A stretch of 64,000 bases of DNA from Cyrtodaria siliqua (lineage: Eukaryota > Mollusca > Bivalvia > Adapedonta > Hiatellidae): contig JAWPHD010001817.1 in NCBI GenBank assembly GCA_037043455.1, forward strand, positions 62,001 to 126,000, read 5' to 3'. A program made the position numbers and the translations under genes. A model generated the notes under the pieces. The model was given only the letters and a program-made list of their open reading frames with translations, made no database searches and had not been told where the DNA came from. Shown piece after piece: positions 45,576-57,006 of this stretch (positions within the stretch are counted from its first letter, which is position 1; each line of letters starts with the position of its first letter).

Positions 45576-46000
45576 ATTCCACACCACTGCCCAAGGATCA
45601 GCCCAAACCGCTAGACCCGACAGAATCTAAAAGTGACATTTCTACTGACAGATCGGAGACTAAATACTCCAAACCCAAGCACGTGACTTTTCAAGAGTTG
45701 GATAAATCTAATGAAAATACTGCACGTTTTTCAGGCTTCAAGGAAAAGTCGGTTGAGAAAGTTCCGGTGAAAGAATTTACTTACCGGATGCCGGAGGTTG
45801 TCTACATGAAAAACGACCAGCAGATGGAGTTGGTCGAGATTACGCGTAAAGCTGTTGACGATGATATGATGTACTTTTGTAACCAAGACGACATTGATGA
45901 TGCATCATGTGACAGTCTGTTTGAGGGGTTTGATGGCGGGAAGGAAGACGATTATATTCATACGGATGACTCGGGAGTAGTGTCAGCGGAAGCCGAGTGA
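45576..46000 (+). CDS. Exon 12: alternative terminal exon
   Basis: The acceptor 'acggtaatttgcag' leads in phase 1 (matching exon 11) to an open frame of about 141 residues ending in TGA at 45998-46000. It contains KYSKPKHVTFQELDKSNENT, a segment EFTYRMPEVVYMKNDQQMEL, and an acidic tail ending DDSGVVSAEAE. It is less biased than its neighbours and may include a short folded motif, but I recognise no family. AATAAA hexamers follow at 46007 and 46051. No good phase-1 donor is present (best is C|GTAAAG at 45845), so it should terminate a transcript; the long form would skip it from exon 11 to exon 13. The 'KHVTFQELD' stretch resembles a PP1-type K-x-V-x-F motif, an inference. Confidence 0.8.
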
Positions 46001-46006
46001 CCAACT

Positions 46007-46056
46007 AATAAAAAAACACAAATCTTTAAAAAAAAAAAAAAATATCTATCAATAAA
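46007..46056 (+). promoter_or_regulatory. Poly(A) signals after exon 12
   Basis: AATAAA at 46007-46012 and 46051-46056, just behind the TGA at 46000, with an A-run between. This supports transcript termination here. A TIR element begins at about 46067. Confidence 0.55.
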
Positions 46057-46066
46057 CTGTATATCT

Positions 46067-46597
46067 TAAGGCCAGGATTTTTTTCTCTTGGTTTACGGAT
46101 TTTTTCTTATTTTTTTACACTCGGTCGGAAGGGAAAAAAAAAGAAAAAAAAAAGTTAAATCTGTTTCTAAGTACAAATTTCAAACATGGTGACCATGTTT
46201 CTCATAATATTCTTTTAATATTCCCAATGATGAAATTTCTGTATTCACGCCCGGATGGAGTGCCCGGATGTGTTGAAATCAAGTTACCTTGGTGAACGCG
46301 GGAGACTACTCTATGTTCCTCATAAAAGGAAATGGCGGATAGTGATCGCGCGTCGTTTGCTTTCGAAATTTCTATGTTTTGATAGATATATGCTGTTGTT
46401 TGACCTGGTATTATTGTATAATAGAAAATTGTTTCACCAATTCAAAATTTATTTATTTTTTTCTTCATCTGGCGTTGAAATGCGGCCGGCGGTGAAAAAA
46501 AACACAGATGTTCACAATTTTTTATTTTTTTTCCAATCTCTCGAAAATTGGGGTCGGTCGGATCCGTAAACCAAGAGAAAAAAAAATGTCGCCTAAT
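46067..46597. mobile_element. TIR element behind exon 12
   Basis: The left end 'aggccaggatttttttctct' continuing 'tggtttacggat' is matched in reverse by 'atccgtaaaccaagagaaaa' and 'atgtcgcct'. Arms are about 33 bp, the whole about 530 bp. A GGTCGG motif recurs inside near both ends. No transposase frame. Confidence 0.75.
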
Positions 46598-47229
46598 GTT
46601 TGAATATTAAAGATTTTGTCATTATTTTGAAGTAAAAAGAATTATATAAACCAATAAAAGTTTGATTGTGTGCACAGTCCTTTGAAATCCTTTTTTGTTT
46701 TTTTTTGTTATAAAATATCTATAAAAACTTATAAAAGTAGGTCTAGATTTATAAAAAAAAGAAAGAAAGAAAAGAATTTCGAAGGCCTGTGATTTTGTGA
46801 CCAGTTGAAGTGTGTGCCTGTACAATTATTGTAAGGTCAGTGTCAGAAAGGAAGTTTAATAATTAGCTGTTTAAACTTATAGCATCTCAAAACTGTTTTC
46901 AAATTCAGATGTAACCATAATATTATGGCACCATAAAATTTCATTTTCACTTTAAACAAGCCCCGTGTGGTTCTCGGGGGCCCCGTTTGGTCACGGGGCA
47001 AAGAATAGGGTCACTGCAGATCCCTATGGATAGAATCCCCCTAAATTCATGTTCATTTTATAATTTTTTGTTCAGGTTCGTTTAAGTTCTTCATCATGAT
47101 CCCTGCATTGTTTCAGGTGCTATCTCCCTCGCATCAAAAGAGCAGTGGCAGAAAAACAATAACGTGGCTCCAGCATAAATGGAGTTTCTACGATAGAATT
47201 TGCAGCAACTCTGCAGTTCAGGGTGAGAA

Positions 47230-47365
47230 GGTTCTAGGCCCATTTTCCATATTTTATCTCGATGTACATGGAAGATGAGCCTGGCATGTTCATGCCTTTT
47301 AGGCGCCATATAACCTTTTCATGTGTTGGTGCGCCTTAAAACCCCAATTCAATTCAATTCAATTC
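47230..47365 (+). mobile_element. SINE 3' part with AATTC tail
   Basis: 'taggcgccatataacc' followed by 'gtgttggtgcgcc' and a run of 'aattc' is the same 3' end as the SINE at 63665-63935 read on its own strand ('gtcgccatatgacc..tgttggtgcgac..ccaattcaattcaa'). The 5' head cannot be recognised. Confidence 0.65.
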
Positions 47366-48291
47366 ACTTTAAACACTTGCAACTGGCACACCTCAGTGGA
47401 CTGCCTGAAGTACATTGAATCCTGAGATCAAGCCTCACTGGCTTCATTCTACTGATTTTTTTTTGTATTTGGGCAAGACGCTTAAAGCTTTTTCTCATCT
47501 GTCGGATGGGGACATAAATTTGGTGGGTCCAAGTATCAGGGCCCCCCTTTTTCTGGGTCGGCTCTGAAAAAACTTAGATAATGTGATAATGATAATGATA
47601 ATGAGCATATATAACAATTCAGTTCAAAACTTCCAAATCTTTTTTTTATAAGGAAGGTTTGTCAGATATATCGACCGACAGCTTCAATATACAGTCAAAC
47701 TTGTATTATTAGCGACCACTCAAGGGAGTGTCTAAAAACGATCGCTTACTAAAATGGCTATTGCAGAGAACAAATATAAAAACTTATCCAAAAATAACAC
47801 TATCCGATTTGAGTCTACTTGTATACTAACGTGACTAAAGCAGAAGTATATAATTATATAGCTGAAAATAACATCATATGCTGTACGTTTTATGATATAA
47901 TTGTTGGTGAAAATCATAGTTTTTTTCAAAAAGTTTAGTTTCCGCAAGATTGGGTTGATCTTATCTACTTCTCACATGTATATTTTTCTGTTGGAGTAAG
48001 TTTTAATCATTTCATTACTGAAAAGTTTTTAATTCAGTTGTGAAAGTGTATTTACTATTTATATATGTATTTATAAACAGATTATTATAAATACATAGAT
48101 GGTTGTATGTTTTGTAACATTTTCTAAAATATGTTTGATAAAACTAATATTTTAATATTGTAATTATAGAAGAATAAACAAATTCATAATACTAGTTTTA
48201 CTTATGACTTATTTGATCATGTTAATATATTGATTAAAAAAAGTATGATGTTAGACAATAAAAATATTTTTCTAAATACATACTTATGTAA

Positions 48292-48559
48292 CATTATCTG
48301 GTCCGAGTATTAACTTTCATACCCCGTCCAACCCCTTCTCCAAGAAGCGAAAATGGGGTTGGCTGGGGTATCAAATAAAACCTTAATTTCGGTTTAAAAC
48401 ATTTGCATAACATTTAATAGGTAATTTTAAACAAGTGGACACTTTTTTTTCAGTAAAAAAGGTTTTGAAGATGTTTTAATGTCGAAATATCCATTATAAG
48501 ATCCTGCTAATAAAAGCTTTCCTATCGCCTAATGGAATTAAGGCAGGACCACATAATGT
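48292..48559 (-). mobile_element. CATTACGTGG MITE, copy 4
   Basis: The ends are CATTATCTGGTCCGAGTATT and 'aggcaggaccacataatg'. Inner landmark 'ataccccgtccaacccctt' present. Reverse orientation to copies 1 and 2, nearly full length. Confidence 0.85.
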
Positions 48560-49036
48560 AGATAGTAATATACAATTGAAATAACTATCTTACATTTTTA
48601 CTGTTTATATTTTCACAGTAATGAAATCATAAGGTTGTGGATATAATAGAAAGAATATGTGTTGGTTTGTTTCATACATCTGACTTGAATTCAACTGTGA
48701 AGTCAGAAAACAAATATTTCTGACTGTGTGACACACTCATGAATATTTTTTTCCCCCACTTCTTGATGAAAACAAATGCACTATACTCGACAAACTAACA
48801 AATATCTTCAACGTTTTAAACTTGATAAATTTGATAATGTTATAAATATAAATAATTTACCTCAGTGGAATTTGATGGCGCCACATTGGTTCTGATGAGA
48901 TTACAGTGAAACTTGAAAATGAAATTTTTAATTAAAAACAAATCACTGAACAGATTAATGTGTATTCTTGGGTTAATGTTTATTACATTCAACTGTAGCT
49001 GTTGACACAATTAAGTGAACAAATACTTGACAGTAA

Positions 49037-49120
49037 GTCTAGTAAAGCTTGCGAGTCTGTAGTCGAGCTTTCGAGTCTGTAGTCAAGCTTGCGAGTCTGT
49101 AGTCAAGCTTGTGAGTCTAT
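49037..49120 (+). repeat. Short tandem, about 20-bp unit, 4 copies
   Basis: The unit 'agtcaagcttgcgagtctgt' is repeated four times with small changes. Confidence 0.85.
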
Positions 49121-49139
49121 AGCAGATCAGTCTAGCCAT

Positions 49140-49345
49140 TCACATACACACTTCACAAAAAATTCACATGAAGAAACATTCCTGTGAAGTTTCATGAAAA
49201 TCCGTCAAGTAGTTTCAGAGGAGTAGTCGCCACAAGTTTTTCCTATGTAACTCTCTATAAACAAAGATGGCCACTGGCGGCCATGTTTGACATCCAATCA
49301 AAATAAACTATAAACTGAATGAAAACAACTCAACAGTAATACTTA
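49140..49345 (-). repeat. Dispersed repeat (GAAACTACTTGACGG family), reversed
   Basis: Reverse complement of the phrases at 1-140 and 5080-5200 ('gaaactacttgacggat', 'ttcatgaaacttcac', 'aagatggcc'). Confidence 0.75.
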
Positions 49346-50367
49346 CAGGTAACATCACTATATTAATCTTTAAGAAATTAGAGTTGACTGACATTTTTGA
49401 CTCTACTGAAACTGGACATCCCTGCATTTTTGTAAAATGGACTTTCCTGTCCCTTTAGTTGGGTTGCCCCAACCCAGCTAATGAGGGTGTAAGGGTCATT
49501 TAAAGGACAGTTGACTTTAGGGACTGGCTAAAAACTTGAGGTGGATAACTCTGACATGTGGAATAACTTGTGTTGTCTACCTTGGTAAGTTGTCTATTGT
49601 CTTTATAAAGTTTTGTATCCTCATGGGTCTTATGACCTTTTGAAATTTTGCTGAATAAAAGATTGTATATAAAACTGCAAATAAGTGTGTACACATTTCA
49701 TTGTTGCAAAAAAAAAAAAATATATGTTTAATAGTAAAAATAAAAAATAAATAAAATTAAACAATTTAAATTTTGTATTTGACTGTATATTGTTGTTATA
49801 TAAAAGGGGGTACATGATGCTTTTTATGTTACCTTTTCGAAGAAAAATGCGATACTTAGGGATCACTTTGTCGTCGGTCAGACATGACCATACTAAAATA
49901 TACAGGTCAAGGTCACACTGAAGGTCACTATTTTATTTTCTTTCTTGAAAGCTTAGTCAGGCTAGTTTGTCAAGATCATTTATCAGGGTCCAAAAAACCT
50001 TGTTATGCTGACAAAGCACTGACAGGTGGCACACGTGTACCATGAAACACCCTTCTAGTTTATTTATAAAGGAATCTAAAATGTTCATGATAAATGTCAT
50101 ATCAGTCAAAATACGGTGTTGGCACCAAGTTGCTCAGCTGGTCTGAAAATTGAATTCACCGAGGAGTTTGAATGAATTCATGCTAGAATGCTTATTATGG
50201 TAAATTAACCCTGGATAGCACATACTTCTGTACAGGATAAATTTCATTTATAAAATAAGAAGTTATTTTATGTTTTGGACATTTAGAATAGAAAACGTTA
50301 AGTTGGACCCATAGAGCACCAGAAAAACCTGTAGTACCCCCTTTAAACAAGTAACAACAACAAAGTG

Positions 50368-50547
50368 TTAACCCTTAACCCCTACATATATATAATGGAC
50401 TATTCTTTCTTTGAATTAAGACCATTTCATTTATGTGACAAAGGGGTGTTTTGGGGAAATGACTGATCAGCAGACAGAAATTGTAAACCCTAGCTTTACA
50501 ATGGACGCAAAGGCTATTATAGTCATGCTTAGCGGGTTAAGGGTTAA
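50368..50547 (-). mobile_element. TTAA MITE family, copy 7
   Basis: It starts TTAACCCTTAACCCCTACAT and ends TAGCGGGTTAAGGGTTAA, with TTAA at both borders. The internal stem is deleted. It lies 240 nt before exon 13. Confidence 0.85.
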
Positions 50548-50786
50548 CATTTCTGAATATTTCACGATTGATAGAATGATCTACATGCAGTGTTTTTTTA
50601 CGATAAGACTGTCAGCTACATTCTTTGATTCTAAATCTAATTTAAATGTCATATTCAGTTTAAAGAACTTTTCTGGGTTAGCCTTTTCAAAGAAAAAAAG
50701 AAAGAAAACAAACTGTGTAAGCATGCATAGAAACAAGCACCATACATACAGTTATACATGAGCAAGGCGCTTTTTGTCTATTACAG

Positions 50787-50953
50787 GAAATAAGTATGGG
50801 GATGATTTTGAGGCAGACGAGGATGAGGATCGCCGACAGATTATTGGTCTGAGTTTGGACGAGAACAGGGTGAATGGAAAGACGGTGTCCGTGGATGTCA
50901 AGGAGAAGGAAAAACAGGAGGAAGAAGAGGGGACACTGCCCCCGCACAGAAGG
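50787..50953 (+). CDS. Exon 13: acidic exon with KYGDDFE motif
   Basis: The acceptor 'ttttgtctattacag' and donor GTAGGT at 50954 bound 167 nt, phase 1 to 0. It reads (R/G)NKYGDDFEADEDEDRRQI, then IGLSLDENRVNGKTVSVDVK and a Lys/Glu end EKEKQEEEEGTLPPHRR. It repeats the Y-x-D-D-F-E start of exons 9 and 10. The phase fits splicing from exon 11 (A+GA gives Arg) and also directly from exons 8, 9 or 10, so forms lacking exon 11 would keep the frame. Confidence 0.87.
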
Positions 50954-53449
50954 GTAGGTCATAACGTAAATTATAACCTATAATTATATGGACGTAAAAA
51001 GCCAAAGCGTTATTATGATTGATAATTGGTTTTATTAACTGCACTAAAAAATCAAACAATGTTTGCACAAAACAACTTGAGATATATTTGGTTTGATCTG
51101 TACAGATATGGGTAGACTGGGATGAAAATTGAAAGGGATCGGTCTCAGAAATGTGCCAAACACTTGTCGTTCACTAGATGACTGCTTTACTGCGCACATC
51201 CGGTTGGCAAAGAATGCTCCCACATAATCACGTACATTTTTGTACAGGGGTACATTTCTTTTCTTTAAAGGGGTAAACTTATTTTTCGCTCTTTAATCAT
51301 ACCTGTCGATGATTGCAAGCAATAAAAGACATCGAAATAGTGTTTTAAGTGGGTTACTAATTTGGTTTCAATAAAAAATTTTTTTTAACTTGACCATTAT
51401 TTTCTCCTTCATGTTCATTTATGTACAGGGCAAAACATTTTTTTTTTACACTTTAATCGTACCTTTCGATGCTTGCAAGTAATAAAGACATATTTAAATA
51501 GTGTTTGCTGTAGTGGATTATGACTTTTATGTCAAGAAAAAAGTAATTTTTAAACTTGCCATTTTGAGATATTTTACCGAAAAAATGGTGACCTATACAT
51601 CAATCTTGAATTTGTTATGGAGAATCCCCAGACTCAATCTCGCACCATAAGGTATTGTACAATATCTGACCATGTGTGCGTGTGTTTATTGTAAATTAGT
51701 TTGTGCATGGTTCACCAAACTTTATGACAGGATGTTATGTAATATTACATACCTTTATGACATACGCTTCTTTTACTTGCGATAAACTCGCCTGACAACA
51801 GATCAAGATCTAAATCATCCACATTAACAAAATACCCTTTTCGACATTCGATATCCTTTTCATGCGAACGAGCAACTTTAAAATGAGAGCACTTTACAAT
51901 CATTCAGGTAATTTTAAAAGAGAATTTTAATTTTGACTAATTACATTTCGAGTCTGTCAACAAACTTAGCTGATAAAATATGGCAAATTAACCGACTTTA
52001 AAACCGCTTACACGTTTGCCGGTCTTATTTTTATTTTTAAGTGATTGTGTGTTTGCTAAGTACTTAGTTATACATTAAACTTTACATTTTTTTAATTTCA
52101 CACAATGCAAACGAAATAGCACAATGTAATTAAATTATTTTAAATTCTAATCAACTCGAGATTTTGCCAGTTGTTAATATATAGAGGATCTTACATGAGT
52201 GAGTGTGTATTATTGATTTTAATAAACGAGTTGGATAAAATGATAGGATACGAGGCTCTTGCTGAGTATCCTATCTTTTATAAACAGAATCTTACATTCA
52301 TGACTGTGTGTTATTGACTTTAATAAACTCGTTGATAATAAAAAGATACATCCTACGACGTGATAGTTTCACTTTAATGTTGTAAATTTTCCTTATATAC
52401 GGCGGCAATTTGTAAGGCAAAACATGACGTAGTTTTGTTGTTTACACGATGTCGCTACGTTACGCAGTTGTAAATGCGTTTGCCTTACAAATAATGCGAC
52501 ACCCAAAACCAAATTTAACTTTACTAACATTCATTTTATGAAGTCAGCTTTCAAATAATGGTAAATAATTAAGGCGTCTGAACGTATCGTATGATATACC
52601 ATGAAAACAATTGGTATTAAAAGTTTTAACGTATACAAATACAGTGATTCGGTCCTCATTTGCATCTGTAATACACTAGTGTATTACGAGAAATAAGTCA
52701 TGGCTTTACTACACTCCCAGGCGCCATAGTATGTGATAAATATATATATAATTGCGTTATATTTTATATAACATAAAACAGTACGGTGAATGCGAAAATG
52801 CTTTGAGAAAAACAAATTGCGTAGGAGACTTATTCCGACTCGTGATATCTCCTGTTTAATTAATCGTTATTCGAAATAAAATAGCATCACTAGGAAGATG
52901 ATTTGTTTGGCTTTCTCATCATATAAATCATATACATATTCATTAAATAATAGTTGGCCAAAAAAATATGCTTTTCATTGTGGTTCTGCCTCCAGATATT
53001 GCCTATTTATTTAACCGTTATTTGGAATAAAATTACTTCATAAGAAAGGTTATTTATTTGGCTTTCTGGTGATATAAAATATATATTATTCCAGTTAAAG
53101 ATGGATATATAATGTCTTTTTGCAATATAGATGGGTGTGCCGTATCGCCAGCCGTCATGATAAGCCTAGTCAAAATCTAGCAAAAACTACAGCGTGTAAT
53201 CGATAGCTTTACCTGGACGACAAGTTATTTCAATCCAATACAACGTTAGTACTGTGTGGTGTCATATCCCTGTCATATAGTGCCCTGGCGTAGGCGAAGC
53301 AGAGACCAACATTAACGAAATTTCAGTAAAAATATTTTCTCTAAAACTACTAGACCACTTGTTATATTTGTGCACTACTTTCATAATTCAATTTGTGGAT
53401 TTTGCCATTATTGTACACTACTTTCTTCATAATTACTCACTAATTTCAG
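50954..53449. other. Intron 13: unique AT-rich sequence with two local duplications
   Basis: A diverged direct duplication lies at about 51255-51550 (ctttaatc.tacct.tcgatg.ttgcaag recurring about 180 nt apart). A second lies at about 52185-52345 (atcttacat..gttattga.tttaataaac repeated), with a TAGGATA..TATCCTA inverted pair between. No MITE family or exon recognised. Confidence 0.55.
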
Positions 53450-53540
53450 ATTGAAGGTTATTCATCTGAGGATGAAGACGCTGATGGACCAAGACAGAAA
53501 ACTGTGGAAGTTGTCACTGCTGATGTACACACACAGAAAG
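53450..53540 (+). CDS. Exon 14 of ERICH3-like gene
   Basis: The acceptor 'actcactaatttcag' and donor GTATAA at 53541 bound 91 nt, phase 0 to 1. It reads IEGYSSEDEDADGPRQKTVE, then VVTADVHTQK. The acidic SSEDED start continues the charged region; SSEDED is a classical acidophilic (CK2-type) phosphorylation context, an inference. A decayed MITE follows about 50 nt after the donor. Confidence 0.85.
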
Positions 53541-54821
53541 GTATAAAATTACCTTTGTACATTTACATAGTAGCATTGCATTTTATTCTTTAAAGTAAGA
53601 AGATATTGAGCATAACCGTCCGAACTTTATTAGTGATTCAGAAATGTATACACGAAAACATGAGCGTAGACCCAAATAATCTGTAGTAATGCATTTGTGA
53701 GTATGAAAAACAGTTTTTATTTATTGTTGTAAACACTGTGGGTCTGGAATATTTACATTTTCTGCTGATCACTTGACACCCATTAGCACATAAGGCTTTC
53801 TATATAGAATGTTTTGCGTAATACATCTGGTCCTTTGTTATAACCTGTCATTGTAATTTTAGTGTGGGCTACGAGTTTAACTCCACGAATCGGTACTTCT
53901 TTTTTTGTACCGCTATTGAATTCTGTCAAACAATCTTGTTTTTATTTAGTAAATATTCAAAAATGGTTAGTGTGTAATGTTTGTCCACTTAATTATTTTG
54001 TGTTTTATAAGCTAAAAGTTACGGACATTGTCCCTTTAAGCAGTTAAATAATTTCACGAAAATGGCGCTGAGTGGTAGGAATTATTCTGAAATAAGTTAT
54101 CTTTACGACAAAGTGCAGGAATGGCTTTATAAGTATATAAAATACCGTAATATTTGTTGTGATTCTTTGATATTGACAACCGTCATGACTGGAGTGGGGA
54201 AAAATTAATGTTCTATTAAACGTTGATTATCAGAATATTTTCCTTTTTACTGTCACATGTTCTCCCACACCACAGACCTAATAACAAATAGATTGGACAC
54301 TACGAAAATTATCTAAATTTCACTTGGCACAGTACGTAAATTTCACAAAATATTTCCCAACTACATATCATGAAGAGTTTTATAGATACAAGTTTCATTC
54401 ATGCCAAATCTCATCACAAATTCAATTTTCTTTTCAATGATACATGTAGTATTTTGCTTTATCTTACATTTAGAGCAAAAAAGGTGTTTGACGGAAACTT
54501 TGACTATGTCAAAATTTAAGAGAAAAGAGAAAAATGATGATATTTTAAACTTTAAACATCTTTTTGTACAATTTCTTGTTTTGAAAATAAACATAAATTA
54601 TTATAATCCCATTTTGCTATGAATCTTTGAATATATTCTCATCAAAATGAGTGAATAGTTGAGAGAGAAGATAGAAGGAAAAGTTAAGTTGCCACGTGAT
54701 ATTTTGGTTTCTCAATAGGTTAAGATAGGAAATTTTCTATCCGTTTATTAATATGTCTGTGCTCACACTCACAGCATTAACTGCATTATTTATTTTATAT
54801 ACTAAGATAATGTAATTTCAG
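53541..54821. other. Intron 14
   Basis: Besides the decayed MITE at 53590-54039, a segment at 54276-54345 resembles 17878-17975 in intron 5. The rest is AT-rich with no gene signal; opposite-strand open frames at 54361-54622 are chance. Confidence 0.6.
53590..54039. mobile_element. AAAGGGACAC MITE, variant 2, decayed copy
   Basis: It matches 62444-62928 over most of its length ('gcataacc', 'atacatgaaaacatgagc'-type phrase, 'aagctaaaagttacggacat' then 'tgtccctttaa'). The left inverted end has lost GGGACACTGTCCG. Confidence 0.75.
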
Positions 54822-54949
54822 AACCCGCCCGTAAGAGACGGTCTTCATCGTCGTCATCATCTTCGTCATCCTCCTCCAAATCTTCTGACCGCGATTCGAC
54901 ACCTAGGGCTAAGACAGTGGAAAAAGTCATAGAACCAACCAAAGTACAG
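54822..54949 (+). CDS. Exon 15: poly-Ser block
   Basis: The acceptor 'gataatgtaatttcag' and donor GTACAG at 54950 bound 128 nt, phase 1 to 0. It encodes EPARKRR, then a run of about a dozen Ser written with mixed codons, then KSSDRDSTPRAKTVEKVIEPTKVQ. A basic cluster directly before poly-Ser is reminiscent of SR-type or nucleolar acidic/Ser proteins. It joins exon 16 cleanly on a codon border. Confidence 0.85.
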
Positions 54950-55346
54950 GTACAGTACTTGGATTTTAAGTATTTGTTTGTGTTAAGTACCAAGGTTTAT
55001 AGTGCCTCTGTTTAGAGAACAGTATGGACTAAAATAATGGGTCTTAAAAAGTTCACTACACATTGCTTGGTGCAAACTTTTAATGTCAAGGTGTGCAACT
55101 TTGCTGAACATGGATGTCACACCTGTAGTTTGACCCTTGTCTGTTCATTTCCTTGTAAGATTAATTTATTGTAATGTTTATAATATTAAAAACATTGGTG
55201 CCGTTCATTGTTTTATTCAATTTTAAAGTGTTAGGTTAATTTTTGAAAACATGAAATATTCTCTGATCATGACAAAGAGATACCAAAGTCTGAACTATAT
55301 TATCTATGGATGCAGTCTGCTTTATTATTTTTTTTTGACTTTACAG
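54950..55346. other. Intron 15
   Basis: 397 nt, AT-rich, no repeats seen. The last 96 nt are open in the exon 16 frame and would encode a hydrophobic stretch, but they lie before a good acceptor (see rejected list). Confidence 0.7.
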
Positions 55347-57006
55347 GTGAACACAGCAGAATCTCACGGACCAATATCTGACCGCAGCACAACCAGCACG
55401 ACCAGCGGGGATTTGACCACGGAGACGGAGAGCACGCTGAGTTCACGTCCGGACAAACAGACAAAGAAGGAGACGGTGTCCAGACCAGTACGTAGAGACA
55501 GCTCCAGTTCCTCGTCCAGCTCAAGTAGCAGTTCGGATGATAGTGATGATGAAAAATACCAGAGAAAGAAGAGAGATGAGAAGAAGAAAAAGGAGGAAGA
55601 AGAGAAGAAAAGACAAGATGAGGAAAGGAAACGAAAAGAGAAAGATGATGAAAGGAAACGAAAAGAGAAAGATGATGAAAAGAAACGAAAAGAGGAAGAA
55701 GAAGAAAGACAACGATTGAGAAGTCAAAGAGCTGAAGAAGAAGAGAATAGAAGAAAAGGGCAAGAGGAAGAAAGAAGGCTTAAATTCGGACTGAATAGAA
55801 GTCGGAGTGAAGATGAAGAAAAAGAAAGAAAAGAACAAGAAGAAAATAGGAGGAAACGATTTGAATTGGAGAGAAGACAAAGCGAGGAACAGCTGAAAAA
55901 GAGAGAACAGGCTAGAATTGAACAAGACAGGGATCTGAAGAAAAAGAAGGAGGAGGAGGAAAAACGAAAGGAAGAAGAGAGACAGAAAAGAGATATGGAA
56001 GGGGAAAGGATAAAGAAGGATTATGTGAGACAATTGTCACAAATACAGATGCAAAGAGAGAGTGACAATAGTACAGAAACAAGTTCTGAAGTTTCAAAAC
56101 GAGAGGAAGTAAAAACTGAATCAGTATCAAAACCAAAAAGCTCATCATCATCATCGAGTTCTTCGAGCAGCGACTCTGACAGCGAGGATGAGAAAAAGAG
56201 GAAAGTTAAATCTCCCCCACCTACTGTCACTGCCAGCGCTGTTGTGAAAGAGGAGAAAAAAGTACCGGTGTCGTCGAGTAGCAGCGAAACTAGCGGCAGT
56301 ACATCTGGTAATGAATCTGAAAGAGAGAAGGAGAAACAGGAACCAGTAGCACCAATGTCTACCATCTCTGAGGAGAAAAATAAGAAACTGGATACCAGAC
56401 GGTCATCTTCTAGCTCGTCAAGTTCATCTTCTAGTAGCACGGGTGGAGATTACACCATCAATACAGAAAAGAAAGAACAACAACCAGAAGCTGTTCAAAA
56501 AATCGTTTCTGTCACGGCTGTAGAGAAGAAGAAGGTCTCGTCTTCAAGTTCTAGTTCCAGTTCTGAATCAGATGATGACAACAAAAAAGTGCAACCTGCA
56601 CCAGTAATCAAACAGACCCCAGAACATGTTCCCATTGTCCAACCAGAAATCCAAACTATTCCTCAAACAGGAAAGCAGTTGTCTAGTTCTAGTGGATCAT
56701 CAACATCCGGAACATCTAGTGAGTCGGAGGCCGAGAAGAAAACTCCGGTTACACCAGAAAAACAACAACAACAAGCACTGGTTCCTCACCCTCCACCGCC
56801 AAAAAAAGTATCTAGCTCATCATCGTCGTCCAGTGGTTCAAGCTCTTCAAGCTCCGACTCGGAAGATGAAAAGAAGCCAGCAGTAGCCATGACAACCAGC
56901 CCCACTAAGCCACTGCCACCTGGTTTAAGTATTCAGAGGGAGCTCTCAATGGAGATCAAGGAGAAGACGGACGTTAAGGAAGAGAAGACGCCAGCCAAGG
57001 CTCCAG
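55347..57006 (+). CDS. Exon 16: Lys/Glu helix and repeated poly-Ser/acidic blocks
   Basis: The acceptor 'tttttgactttacag' and donor GTATGC at 57007 bound 1,660 nt, phase 0 to 1, 553 codons. Order: a Ser/Thr-rich lead with TTSTTSGDLTTETESTLSS; a first Ser block ending DDSDDEKYQRKK; about 170 residues of Lys/Glu/Arg-rich charged helix with tandem KRKEKDDER units; then five more blocks of Ser runs, each followed by an acidic-basic phrase such as SDSEDEKKRK, and Pro/Val/Glu/Lys spacers. The highly charged segment probably forms a single long helix. Ser codons are mixed, so the runs are kept as protein sequence. Opposite-strand frames of 139 and 170 codons are by-products of this bias. Confidence 0.95.

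Larger units (their letters stand above)
46001..50786. other. Intron 12 / region after alternative terminus
   Basis: It contains a TIR element (46067-46597), a SINE tail (about 47230-47365) and a SINE-like stretch (47395-47560), a CATTACGTGG MITE (48292-48559), a short 20-bp tandem (49037-49120), a dispersed repeat in reverse (49140-49345), a fragment of the AGGTCA repeat (about 49860-50050) and a TTAA MITE (50368-50547). No exon is supported in the rest. Confidence 0.6.

Noticed and set aside
45845..45850. Phase-1 donor GTAAAG inside exon 12 that could link it to exon 13
   Set aside because: Weak context (C|GTAAAG) and it would discard a well-formed acidic C-terminus with stop and poly(A) signals; kept only as a possibility.
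55251..55346. Met start with a hydrophobic, signal-anchor-like stretch (YIIYGCSLLYYFFLTLQ) in frame with exon 16
   Set aside because: It lies before a strong acceptor (ctttacag at 55346) and the upstream exon 15 ends in the fitting phase. The hydrophobic stretch is translated polypyrimidine tract and intron.
55521..56440. Minus-strand frames of 170 and 139 codons opposite exon 16
   Set aside because: Shadow of Lys/Glu and Ser-rich coding sequence (Leu/Phe/Ser-rich antisense), no independent support.
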